A DNA stretch of 52,776 nucleotides from Diplocarpon mali (Eukaryota; Ascomycota; Leotiomycetes; Helotiales; Drepanopezizaceae): positions 1-52,776 of the forward strand of contig JAENRP010000309.1 in NCBI GenBank assembly GCA_024741835.1. Direction: 5' to 3'. The notes under the pieces were generated by a model. The model saw only the letters and a program-made list of their open reading frames with translations, did no database searches and was not told the DNA's origin. Every line of letters begins with the position of its first letter. Positions within the stretch are counted from its first letter, which is position 1. A program made the position numbers and the translations under genes. This document shows positions 1-9,240 of this stretch, one piece after another.

Positions 1-1527
1 TAATCAATTTATATAGTTTATAAATAATAATTATAAAGTGATCTTTAAAGTTAAAATTAAAGATAGACTTTATATTATCTTAAAGGTAATATTATAGAAA
101 TTGACTCTTAGGCCGGACTTATAAGTAGATTCCTTTAAAGAAAGTGCACTCTTTGCCTTAATATAATTAAGCGAGGATAAGGAGAATAGATGGACTCTTA
201 AGCTAGGATTATAAATGAAATTCGCAAAAACAACTCTTAAGCTAAGACTATAAGTAGAATATAATATATCCTTAAAGATGACTTTTAAGCTAGGATTATA
301 AGTGAATTTAATAGAAATAACTCTTAAATTAAGACTGCAAGTGGATTCTATAGATTTGCTAATAATAACTCTTAAGCTAGGATCGCAAGTGAAATTCGTA
401 GAAATGACTCTTAAGCTAGGACTATAAGTAAACTTCGCAGATTTATTAAAAACGACTCTTAAGCTAAGACCGCAAGTAGATCTTACTATTTCTAAGAAAT
501 CGACTCTTAAGCTAGAACTACAAGTAGATCTTGCGATTTTATTAAAAACGACTCCTAAGCCAGGCTTGCAATTAGAAAATAGTAAAACCTTAAACTACTA
601 TTACTAGTCCTTTTTAGCTGCTAATAATAAAGTATTAATTAATAATAGGCTACTAAAGCTATTAAAAGCCAAAAGCCTATTAAGGTATTAGCTAATATAT
701 AAAAGATTCGCGCATCTAAGGCTAGAGAAATTAAAGGACCTATATAAGGTCTTAATCTTAAAATAGAAGATCTAAGTATTAAAGGATCGCCTAGTATGCC
801 GAATTTATAAGCTAATAAAACTTTAAAATCAGATATAAATTAAGCTTAATCTATAGAAAGATTCGATATTAGCACTAATATCTATTAATACTACTAGACT
901 ATTTATAACCTTAATTAGAGGAAATAATTAGTTTTTTTAAATAGTAGATAACTCTACTTAGTAGATATAGACCATTTGCGCTAAGACTAAATTTAAGCTT
1001 ATAGAAAAGCTGGAAACTTAGAAAGTAATAAAGGAATGCCAAACCTAATTAAAGCTAATAGCTATTAGGTCTAATAACGCATTAGAGATTAAGGTAAAGC
1101 TTAATAAATAGGCAAAATAAGGAATTTATTATAAATTAACTATAATATATAAAGGTTCCTATTAAAATAGCATCGCTAAGCAAAGTATCTAATAAGCAAA
1201 GACTGACTATCGCGCTCTACTATAAGATACTAACCTACTACTGGAATTCTAGGACCTTGCGATTAAAGCAGACGTATACTTGCGAAATAGAATAGGTAGT
1301 AGACTAATAGTCAATAGTACCTAAATATTACTATATAAGGCATATTTCAGATAGAAACCAAGCCTAGATTATATCTATATCTTTAAAAGCGTCTGCTACT
1401 CCTATATTAGCCTAAAGTCCTAGCCCGCGGGTATAAAGAGTAAAAAGCTAATAGACTGAGGTAGAGAGTATATATTTATTAAGTATATTAAATAAATAAT
1501 AAAGTAATAGATAGTATACGCGCTAGA
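1..1527 (+). pseudogene. Ty1/copia copy A, part 1: protease end to integrase
   Basis: Decayed part of a copia-type polyprotein. It aligns base by base with 10684-12162 of copia B and, reversed, with about 25380-26760 of copia C. Read on the plus strand with TAA/TAG taken as former Gln codons, it gives the end of the protease region, a run of short-motif insertions (103-576), then a GAG-pre-integrase/integrase segment with RFAHLRLEKLK near 700-740. It is 48 bp longer than the same stretch of B, which matches one additional motif unit. The copy ends at CTAGA (1523-1527), where gypsy G1 inserted, and continues at 8636. Its 5' LTR and gag lie left of the window. No open frame survives; family assignment is firm. 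Confidence 0.88.
103..576 (+). repeat. Array of 10 short palindromic motifs in copia A
   Basis: Ten degenerate copies of the motif beginning GACTCTTAAGCTAGGA and ending TATAAGT or GCAAGT start near 103, 194, 231, 280, 320, 368, 407, 456, 503 and 549. Spacing is irregular (roughly 38-90 bp) and the intervening sequence differs, so this is not a simple tandem repeat. The array lies between the protease and GAG-pre-integrase domains and reads through in frame. Copia B has nine copies and copia C seven in the equivalent place. Confidence 0.85.
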
Positions 1528-1778
1528 TATTACGGCCGCATCACGTGCACGGCACTGCACGGTTATATCACGTGTCGAAGTCAGGTGCACGCTAAGGTAG
1601 CGAGGTGGCTGGATCACGTGCACGCTAGTAAAGCACCTGTACTTATTCTGGAGGAGCTTTATTAAAGACTCTCTCTTCTTTATCTTTTCTTCTCTATTAT
1701 ATAGCATACCTCTTAAGGTAATATAGTTAGCGTTACTCAATTATCGCCCCTCTATACGCTTTAAAGCAAGTTGTAATA
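1528..1778 (+). repeat. 5' LTR of gypsy G1
   Basis: Begins TATTACGG (from TGTTACGG) and ends GTTGTAATA (from GTCGTAACA). It is the partner of 8385-8635 and has the same length, 251 bp. The first half contains CACGTG palindromes and several GTGCACG words. The two LTRs differ essentially by C/T and G/A transitions. An ORF that crosses it on the opposite strand has no support. Confidence 0.95.
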
Positions 1779-2770
1779 TAAGAAAAGATCTACTTAACCT
1801 CCGCTAAGAAGCTTAATATCTACCCCCTTTAGAATCGTCACTTCGAACTGCCTTAAGCAACTCAATCTCTTAATCTCGACTCTTCTACTACAAACTGCCT
1901 TAAGCAACTTGTATATAGCGCTTAGATTTTACTAATCTAGTTTTTAAAGAAAGCTGAAAAACGCCCTTCGAATACGAGATCAGCTCGTTTTTCGACCCTT
2001 TACCTACTCTATTTTGCAAATAGAAACTTACCTTTAATTTCAATTCGAAAAAAATATATTTACTATACCCTCGCTTCGCTAGCATAGGCTGCTGCCTAGA
2101 GTAGTATATAACTTTTCTCTTCTTAACTCTCTCCCTCCCTTATAAACACTCTATACTACTCGCTTTTATCGACCTATACTTATCGACAACTCTACCTATA
2201 CTTATCGACAACTCTCCTTATACTCTTTAAAGCTCCTCCTTCCTTTGAAACCCTCGAATACAACTCGACTCCTCGAAGACCCCTCCTTGCGAATAAGTCG
2301 TCGACCTTCTTTATACTCCCTATCGACCTATACTTATCGACTCTTCCTTATATTCTTTAAAGCTCCTTACTCCTTCCTTCTTATACTTAGGTACGAAACT
2401 GAGGGACCTATACCTATATATATACGTAAAGACTTTAGTTAGCCTTAGTAGGTTATACTATACCATTAGAGATTAGGTCAACTTTAGTAGAGTAATAAGC
2501 TTTAGATCCCTAGACCCTACTTCCTTAGATTTGCACTGCACCTTTAGATAACCTTATTGCAACTCCTAATTAGTAAAGAGACGTAATCCTAAAGTAAAAC
2601 CTTCTTTCTTAAGATCTATAAACCTATAATACCTTAATATATACTCTACTAGAAGGCTTTAAGAATGTATATAGCTCTGCCTATACTAATCTTCCCCCTT
2701 TTAAATAGGTTACTATTTAGCATTAGATCCCTTTAGACTAAACTAGATAATATAAAGAGAGTTAGTACTT
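1779..2770 (+). other. Leader of gypsy G1 with short direct repeats
   Basis: Untranslated leader between the 5' LTR and the gag ATG, about 1 kb. I see no gene. It holds an A7 tract near 2048-2054 that became a 23-base homopolymer in sister G2, three copies of TATACTTATCGAC (near 2176, 2199 and 2329), and a repeated CTTTAAAGCTCCT word. No convincing tRNA primer-binding site could be read after position 1778. Confidence 0.6.
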
Positions 2771-2826
2771 ATGACCTTTAATCTTATACCACTTAAGAGA
2801 AGTGAAAGGTTAACTGTACCTCTACC

Positions 2827-2920
2827 ACTGGGCCTTACTGCCACCAGTTCTACGGGCCTTACTGCTAATAGTTCTACGGGCCTTACTGCCAATAGTTCTA
2901 CGGGCCTTACTGCCAACCCC
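2827..2920 (+). repeat. 27-bp minisatellite in G1 gag
   Basis: About three and a half units of 27 bp, each containing GGGCCTTACTGC and GTTCTACG, encode a repeating Gly-Leu-Thr-Ala-Asn-Ser-Ser-Thr peptide. The equivalent site in G2 (about 49608-49685, minus) is irregular and shorter, so copy number has changed between the two elements. Confidence 0.85.
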
Positions 2921-2985
2921 AGTCTTAGAGATATTCCCCCTCTTAAGCTTAGTTAAGAAGAAACCTCCCTTAGTACAGATTCCAC

Positions 2986-3011
2986 TCCTAGGCCTAGCCT
3001 ATAAGTGGATT
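2986..3011. repeat. Short palindromic motif in G1 gag
   Basis: One copy with arms CCACTCCTAGG and CCTATAAGTGG, the longer CCA/TGG version of the motif. The same site in G2 is 49518-49543. In frame it reads TPRPSL plus V, like the copies in other elements. Confidence 0.8.
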
Positions 3012-4767
3012 CTCGAAATACCCTATTACTATCGATTGAAGTTAAAGAAGAAGATATACTCTTTTTAAAGATATCTACCCTTACTATATCGGCCCCTCTC
3101 TTTTCAATTGCCTAATAGGCCGAAATCGCAAACCTTATCGGCGCTGCTATAGCCGCTGCTCTTTAAAATAATACTACTGCCCCTTCTTCCTTAAGTGCTA
3201 GCCCTTAAAATACTCAGTCCTTTACCGCCGACTTACTGCCTTTCTTAGACTATTACCTTTTAATCATCCGACCTTTAATCTTAGCTATCGACCTTTATCA
3301 GATTAAGTACCCTTAAACCTATTTTAGCAACTACTAAAGCGAAATCACTTATAACACTTAAAAGATAGCTATAAAGGTATTTATTTAAGAGTATTTAAGC
3401 AACTTCACTTTAGAAGAGGACTAGATTACTATTTACTTTAAGTATATAATAGGTAAAGCTTAAAACCTAATCCTATAATATATAGATCCTATCTTTATTA
3501 ATAAGTTTATATATACTACTAATATCCTTAGGGTTTTAAATCAAAGGTTCTTTAATTATAATTATATTTAATCCGCTAAGCTTAAATATAATAGGCTAAC
3601 TATAGACTTAATATTATATAATAAGTTCTAATCTAAGTTTATTACCTTTATTATAGCTAGTAAGATCGATCAGTCTTACTAGTTTAATAACATTTATAAA
3701 AAGGTCTCCTTAGCCTTAAAGAACGACCTTTAAGTAAAGAAGTATAAAATAAATAACAATTATACTACTTTAGATAAGTTCTTAGCTATTGCAAATCGCA
3801 AGGCTTATAATATTAAGTAAGAAGAAGCCTATAACGCTTGATAAGTCGCCTTTGCTATTATATTCTCCCTTTTAAAGGACCGCGTCCCTAGTATACTGAA
3901 AAGGGAGTTATAAAGACCTATAGCCATAGCTACCTCCTTAGCTCCTTGCACTTATTCCCCTTCGCCAGCGGCCTATTAAGAAAGGTCTGCTAGCCTAAAG
4001 CTATCATTAGGTCTCTACTATAATTGCAAAGCCCTTAATCACTATGCGATAGACTGCCTTAAGCTAAAGAAGTAAGGCAAGTTTATAATAGCTAAAGTTA
4101 AAATGGAAAACGACCTATTATTAAGAAACTGCTAAGCTATAGTAAAGACTCCTACTATAGCATAGGTTATAATTTATAAAAAGACTTAGATTTTGATTCC
4201 CGCCTATTAATAGGCGGCCGCTAGTTCTTAGTTCCTATAGAACTAGCTTGAAATAGATCATTTATTAAAATAGTTGCTTATATTAATAGTAAAGCTAATA
4301 TTTTCGGTATTATTAAGACGTCTTTAGTATACTAGCTCTCCTAAAGACTTAGGGTAAAGTTTATTAAACTGCTTAAACCGATTATCCTTATTGGCTATAA
4401 TAGCCTTAAGAGAGAAACCATTTGATTTGCTATTTTACTTACCCTTATAATCAATAGGCGATGAATCAACTTCCCTTTCTTAATTATAAGCTTAAGAGCA
4501 ACTGACATTTTAATTAATAGGAAGTTCCTAAAGCATTATAACCTTAAACAGTCTTATAGAAAAGGAGAAAACCGTATCTCTTAGCCTAAGGATATGCCTA
4601 TTATCCTCTACTTTAATCGACGCGTATTAATCGATCTCTTGCAGCTAATAAAACCCCTAATAGCTTAATAAGATATCGATCGTTAAGCAGCTATAATAGA
4701 TACTAAGGATAAAGACCTAAGAATGGCCTAAGCCTAGCTCTCGGTGCTAGTAAGTAATAACGCTTCG

Positions 4768-4838
4768 AATTCTACTCCTAGGCCCGGCCTGCGAGTAAAA
4801 ACTGCAAACTCGAATTCCACTCCTAGGCCTGGCCTATA
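4768..4838. repeat. Two palindromic motifs in G1 protease-RT spacer
   Basis: Two copies 41 bp apart: CTACTCCTAGGCCCGGCC with right arm GGCCTGCGAGT, then CCACTCCTAGGCC with GGCCTATAAGTGG. The homologous pair in G2 is at 47700-47771. Both read through in frame. Confidence 0.85.
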
Positions 4839-6705
4839 AGTGGCCTCTTATAGACCTAAGGATAGCAGTTTCTTTAGAGATTTGAAAAGAGATCTGAACT
4901 ATATAAAGAAGGCCTTATTAAGAGTACTAGACCCTTTGCTCCCTCTTTTAATAAAGAGAAACGCTCCTTTAAAAATGGCTTATTAGATTAGCCTAATCTT
5001 AGCCTTAGCAATCGGCGCCCTTTACTACCGCTTTATAATTAGGGTAAAATAAGCTATATAAACTTAAGAACTAGCACTTAAAGAGTTTACATTTATAAGC
5101 TCTATTTATAATTTAGACTAAGAGATTAATCGCTAAGAATCGGCTAGGCAAGCTGAAATTAGCTCCCTTGGCCTTAGTTCGGCGCTGTAAGCTAAGTATA
5201 AGAGTAATAATAAGCTAATAGACTAAAAGCTCCCGCCTTAGTACGCTAAGTTTAAGAACGTCTTTAGTCGCTAGGCCTTTGATTAGCTACTAGAACCTAA
5301 GCTAAGGGTAGATTATAAAATCGAGCTAATAGGCGAGAATAACTTAATAATCAAACCCTTCTACCGCCTTACCGATAAATAGCTTTTAAAGGTTAAGAGC
5401 TATATTCTCGAGAACCTATATAAAGGATTTATTAAAGCTTCGAATTCCCTTTAAGCAGCCTTAATCCTCTTTATTAGAAAAGCTAATAGCTCCTTACATT
5501 TATACATCGATTACCAGAAACTGAATGCCCTAATAAAGAAAGACCCCTACCCGATTCTACTTATCGATAAGATAATAGCATATATATCGAAAGCTTATAT
5601 TTTTATAAAAATCGATATATAATAAGCCTTCTACTATATCTGTATATTAGCTAACGCTAAGGACCTAATTACCTTTTGCATGCGTTATAGGACTTACAAA
5701 TATAAGGTTTTGCTATTTAAGCTAATAAATAGGCCTACTACCTTTTAACAGTTTATTAATAATATTCTCCTTAACCACCTTAACGATTTCTGCTCTACTT
5801 ACTTAAATAATATTCTAATCTACTTAGAAAACTCCCTTGATTATAAGATTTATATTAAGAAGATCTTAAGAATTCTTTAATGCTATAGCCTTTAAGCAGA
5901 TATTAAGAAAAGCGAGTTTAAGGTTATTAAGATTAGGTTCTTAGGGTTTATTATTAAAGTTTACAAAATTGAAGTAGACCCTAATAAGGTCTTAATTATT
6001 TAAGAGTAGAAATATGCTAAGAATATACATAGTATATAAAGCTTCTTAAGGTTCTGTAACTTTTACTAAAGGTTTATTTAAAGCTATAGTCATATCTGCC
6101 GACCTTTAATAGCTCTTATAGGAAACGTTCCTTTTAATTTTAATAATACTTATAAGGAAGCTTAAGAAGCTCTGCGCTTAAGCCTTTAAACGACCCCGAT
6201 TTTATACTACTATTACCCTTAGAAGTAGATAAGGCTTAAGACCGACGCCTCCGACGGCATAGTCGCTAGCGTACTCTCCTAATTCTAAAAAGACGATAAC
6301 TACCACTTAATCGGGTACTTTTTAAAGATGATAAATAATGCTAAGCTAAATTACCCTATTTATAATAAGGAGCTCTTAGCGATTTTTAAATCGTTCTACT
6401 AGTATAAGGCAGAGCTACTTAAGGCCTAGAAAACAGTATACGTATATATAGATCATAAAGCCCTTAAGTACTTTATAATAACTAAGGACTTAATAGCCCA
6501 GTAGGCTTGCTAAGCAGAGTTCTTCGCTGATTTCAACTTCCTTATCATATACCGAATAGGTATAACGAATACGCTGGCTAATATACTCTTATATCGAGAC
6601 TAAGAGCTGACCCCTCTTAAGGCCAGGAAACGAGCTTTACGCCACTAGCAGCTCTTACCTAACGATAAGCTCTCTATAGAAGTACTTGCTACTAGAGGCA
6701 ATTCC

Positions 6706-6730
6706 ACTCCTAGGCCCGGCCTATAAGTAA
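6706..6730. repeat. Single palindromic motif before G1 integrase
   Basis: One copy, arms CCACTCCTAGGCC and GGCCTATAAGT. G2 has two copies at the equivalent place (45773-45840), separated by a 45-bp period, so copy number here differs between sister elements. Confidence 0.85.
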
Positions 6731-8370
6731 CGATTGTGCCAATCGCACTAATAGAGGCACCTGCCGACCTAACGTCTAGGGTCGAGTATAATATAGCGAA
6801 CTACTACGTTATTAATAAGGTCATTTAAGCTAATAAGACCTCCCTTAAGCTATAGAAGTTCTAAGACAAGGCGTAGAGCCATAGCCTCGACTATAAACTT
6901 AGCTAAGGCAAACTCTTCTTTTAAGGTAGACTCATTATATTATCTTAACCGCCCAAACTGCGAATAGCTCTGATTTATTATATATATAAGCAACCTTGCA
7001 TCGCATACGCTAGAATTAGGAAAATAAGGCTTCTAGTAGGAAGAAAATACTACTAGAAAAGCCTTAGCAGCGACGTTAGCACTTATATCTAGAACTATTA
7101 TTATTTGAAAATAAAAGCTTATTATAATAAGACCCTAGGTTTCTTATAACCCTTGCCCATTCCCGAATAAGCTTACTAACACTTGATAATAGATTTCATA
7201 AAGCTTTCGCTTAATGAACTCAGTTATAATTTTACCCTTATAATTATCAATAGGTTATTAAAGAAGGCAGTTTCAATTCTATATTATAATTCGGTTAATG
7301 CAAAAGGCCTTGCAAAGTTGTTTTTAGTTTATTAGATATACTATTTTAATATACCTAACTCGATTCTATTAAATAGAGGCGCTTAATTCGTCTCTTCCTT
7401 TTAAAAAGAGCTCTATTAAATATTAAGTACAAAGGTTAAGCTAACTATAGCTTATAACCCTAATATCGATAGCTAAACTAAGATTATAAATTAGTATTTA
7501 AAACAATATCTTAAACTATTCTACTTATACTATTAAGACAATTAAAGTCGTCTCTTGCCTTTAATAAATATTGCCCAATTGACCTTGCCTTACAAATCCC
7601 TAGGGCAAATTTCCCCTTTTTAAGTGCTAAACGGCTATAAAGCTCGCTCCTCTTAGAATTTAATTAACCTAAAGCCTCTATAGATAGTAATCGAGAGATT
7701 AAATCGTAAAACAGCGCTCTATATAGTTACTAAAGCTTAAAAAGTAGTTTAATTCGCTTAATTATCTCTTTAAGTATAATAAGCTAAAATAAAATAGCTT
7801 ATAAATCTCTACTACTAGCCAGTTGATTAGACTATAAGAGATGATATACTAATTAATACTAAAAATTGGAAACTGGACCGGCCGAGTCGAAAGCTCTTTA
7901 ATAAGTGGTATAGCCTAGTAAAAGTACTAGAAAAGCTAAAGGAAAGCTAGAAGCTACAATTGCCTAATTTACTCTATTCGATCTACCCTATTTTCCACTC
8001 CCACTTACTGCATAAATATATTCCCAACCCCTTATTAGGATAAGTTAAGGAACCTCTTGCTATAATTAAAGTACTGCTAGAATAAGAGGAGTAAGAGATA
8101 GAAGAAATAATTGGATCTTATATTTAAGTTAAGAAGCTCGAATATTAGATTAAGTGGAAAGGAGCTAATAAAGACCTTAAATAGTACTTGTACTCTAATG
8201 CTATAATAGTGCCGCATACTATTCGAGATTTCCATCTAAAGAACCCTTAAGCTAAAGGGCTATTAAGGGCGCTATTAAGCTGGCTTAGGTTATATAAAAA
8301 TAGAGTTGACGATTATAGGGACCTAAAGGATAATATGCCTATGGATACAACTGCGCAAGCGCAGTTTTTC

Positions 8371-8384
8371 AAAGGGGGGGGTAG
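8371..8384 (+). other. Polypurine tract of gypsy G1
   Basis: An AAAGGGGGGGGTAG run lies directly before the 3' LTR. It is the expected plus-strand primer site, and the G-rich tract has escaped decay. Confidence 0.8.
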
Positions 8385-8635
8385 TATTACGGCCGCATTA
8401 CGTGCACGGCATTGCACGGTTATATTACGTATCGAAGTCAGGTGCACGCTAAGGTAGCAAGGTGGCTGGATCACGTGCACGCTAGTGAAGCACCTATACT
8501 TATTCTGGAGGAGCTCTACTAGAGACTCTCTCTTCTTTATCTTTTCTTTTCCATTACATAGCGTACCTCTTGAGGTAATACAGTCAGCGTTACTCGATTA
8601 TCGCCCCTCTGTACGCTCCAGAGCAAGTCGTAACA
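8385..8635 (+). repeat. 3' LTR of gypsy G1
   Basis: 251 bp, beginning TATTACGGCC and ending GTCGTAACA, followed by the CTAGA target duplication. It keeps more ancestral G/C than the 5' LTR in the second half. A plus-strand ORF crossing the LTR end is a by-product. Confidence 0.95.
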
Positions 8636-8664
8636 CTAGATCTAGGGCGAGTAATCATATCCTT
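8636..8664 (+). pseudogene. Copia A, part 2 (29-bp remnant between two insertions)
   Basis: A tiny piece of copia A caught between G1 and copia B. It matches copia B at 12158-12185 and ends with TCCTT, the duplication made by copia B. Copy A then resumes at 14741. Confidence 0.85.
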
Positions 8665-8859
8665 TGTTGAGATGGGTGATATAGCTATTACTCCGATGTA
8701 TTATCATATGACCCTACTGCTTAGTCAATAGGATATTGATATGTATATAGCTATAGGGAAGAAAGGGGTAACCTTCCTTCCTTAACTCTTATTAATATAT
8801 TGACTATCGACCTTTAGAAGTTTCTATTACCTACTGCGCCGACTTATTTAAGCTTAATA
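8665..8859 (+). repeat. 5' LTR of copia B
   Basis: 195 bp, starting TGTTGAGATGGGTGATA and ending AAGCTTAATA. It matches 14546-14740, 22718-22912, 28582-28776 and 52588-52776. The following GGTTATAAGCC is in primer-binding-site position, but I could not assign a tRNA. Confidence 0.95.
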
Positions 8860-9240
8860 GGTTATAAGCCTTAAATAGACCGATAATAGATTATTAACTT
8901 CCTTTAGAAAGCACTTGCGCTGCAACTGTTAATAGGAAGTTGAATAAGACTTATAGTAAGAGGTAAGCAATCGGCAAATAGGAGGTATAATTCCCTATTT
9001 AGCCAACCTATATTATAAGAGGTATAATTCCTTGCTCTATAACCCCTTTGGTACTATAAGAGGTATAATTCCTTGCTTTACTATATTTTATAGGAGGTAT
9101 GATTCCCTGCGTTATAGTTTAAAAACCCTTTTCGATAAGAGGACTTCTTCCCTATTTAATACTTTTATAATACCTGCTATTTAATTATTTCAACTTTTCA
9201 ATAGGAGGAGTGCCCTTAACCATTTAATTTATTTGATTTT
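8860..9240 (+). other. Leader of copia B with four GAGGTATAATTCC repeats
   Basis: Untranslated leader. GAGGTATAATTCCYTG-like words recur at about 8979-8996, 9017-9035, 9057-9076 and 9092-9110, spaced 35-40 bp, with weaker relatives near 9137 and 9203. Copia C carries the same four at 28333-28465 (reverse strand). Conservation in both copies suggests a leader element such as a packaging or dimerisation signal, but that is inference. Confidence 0.65.

Larger units (their letters stand above)
2771..4200 (+). pseudogene. gag: gag of gypsy G1
   Basis: Capsid/nucleocapsid part of G1. The ATG at 2771 opens a 61-codon stretch before the first TAA, and the frame continues past many former Gln codons. 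A Thr/Ala/Ser-rich repeat of 27 bp lies at 2827-2920. A retrotransposon gag-type helical region follows (about 3440-3780). A nucleocapsid zinc knuckle sits near 4020-4060 and reads YYNCKALNHYAIDC: a C-x2-C-x4-H-x4-C pattern whose first Cys is now Tyr, a TGC-to-TAC change. A palindromic motif copy lies at 2986-3011. The start matches the ATG at 49740 on the minus strand in G2. The gag/protease border is not defined. Confidence 0.8.
4201..8340 (+). pseudogene. pol: pol of gypsy G1: protease, RT, RNase H, integrase, chromodomain
   Basis: The polymerase polyprotein makes cDNA and integrates it. The protease region is around 4250-4680. Reverse transcriptase spans about 5340-6000, with FIKIDI before the active site and YLNNILIY at 5800-5823, where both YxDD aspartates are Asn. 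RNase H follows with TDASDGIVASVLS at 6241-6279. Integrase spans about 6940-7900 with GAQFVSSF near 7380-7405. Near 8100-8200, EYQIKWKGANKD followed by a degraded WEP-like region matches a C-terminal chromodomain, typical of chromoviruses that target heterochromatin. Motif copies lie at 4768-4838 (two) and 6706-6730. Many TAA/TAG codons make it dead. Confidence 0.88.
1528..8635 (+). mobile_element. Ty3/gypsy element G1 (chromovirus-like), complete but decayed
   Basis: A 7,108-bp element bounded by two 251-bp LTRs and flanked by the 5-bp duplication CTAGA (1523-1527, 8636-8640). The uninterrupted target is visible in copia B at 12158-12164. Domain order is gag, protease, reverse transcriptase, RNase H, integrase, then a chromodomain-like segment, which is the Ty3/gypsy order. 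The RT box reads YLNNILIY, so both catalytic Asp of YxDD have become Asn, as G-to-A changes would produce. Gln codons are TAA/TAG throughout. The element cannot be autonomous. Sister copy: G2 at 37493-51002. Confidence 0.95.

Noticed and set aside
103..576. CRISPR-like array of short repeats with variable spacers
   Set aside because: The context is a eukaryotic retrotransposon polyprotein; spacing is irregular, units are degenerate, spacers are related among copies and read in frame, and no cas genes are present.
1420..1740. Minus-strand 106-codon ORF
   Set aside because: It spans the junction of copia A and the G1 LTR, so it is chance openness across an insertion boundary.
8485..8670. Plus-strand 61-codon ORF
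   Set aside because: It lies in the G1 3' LTR and runs across the target duplication into the copia B LTR; not a gene.
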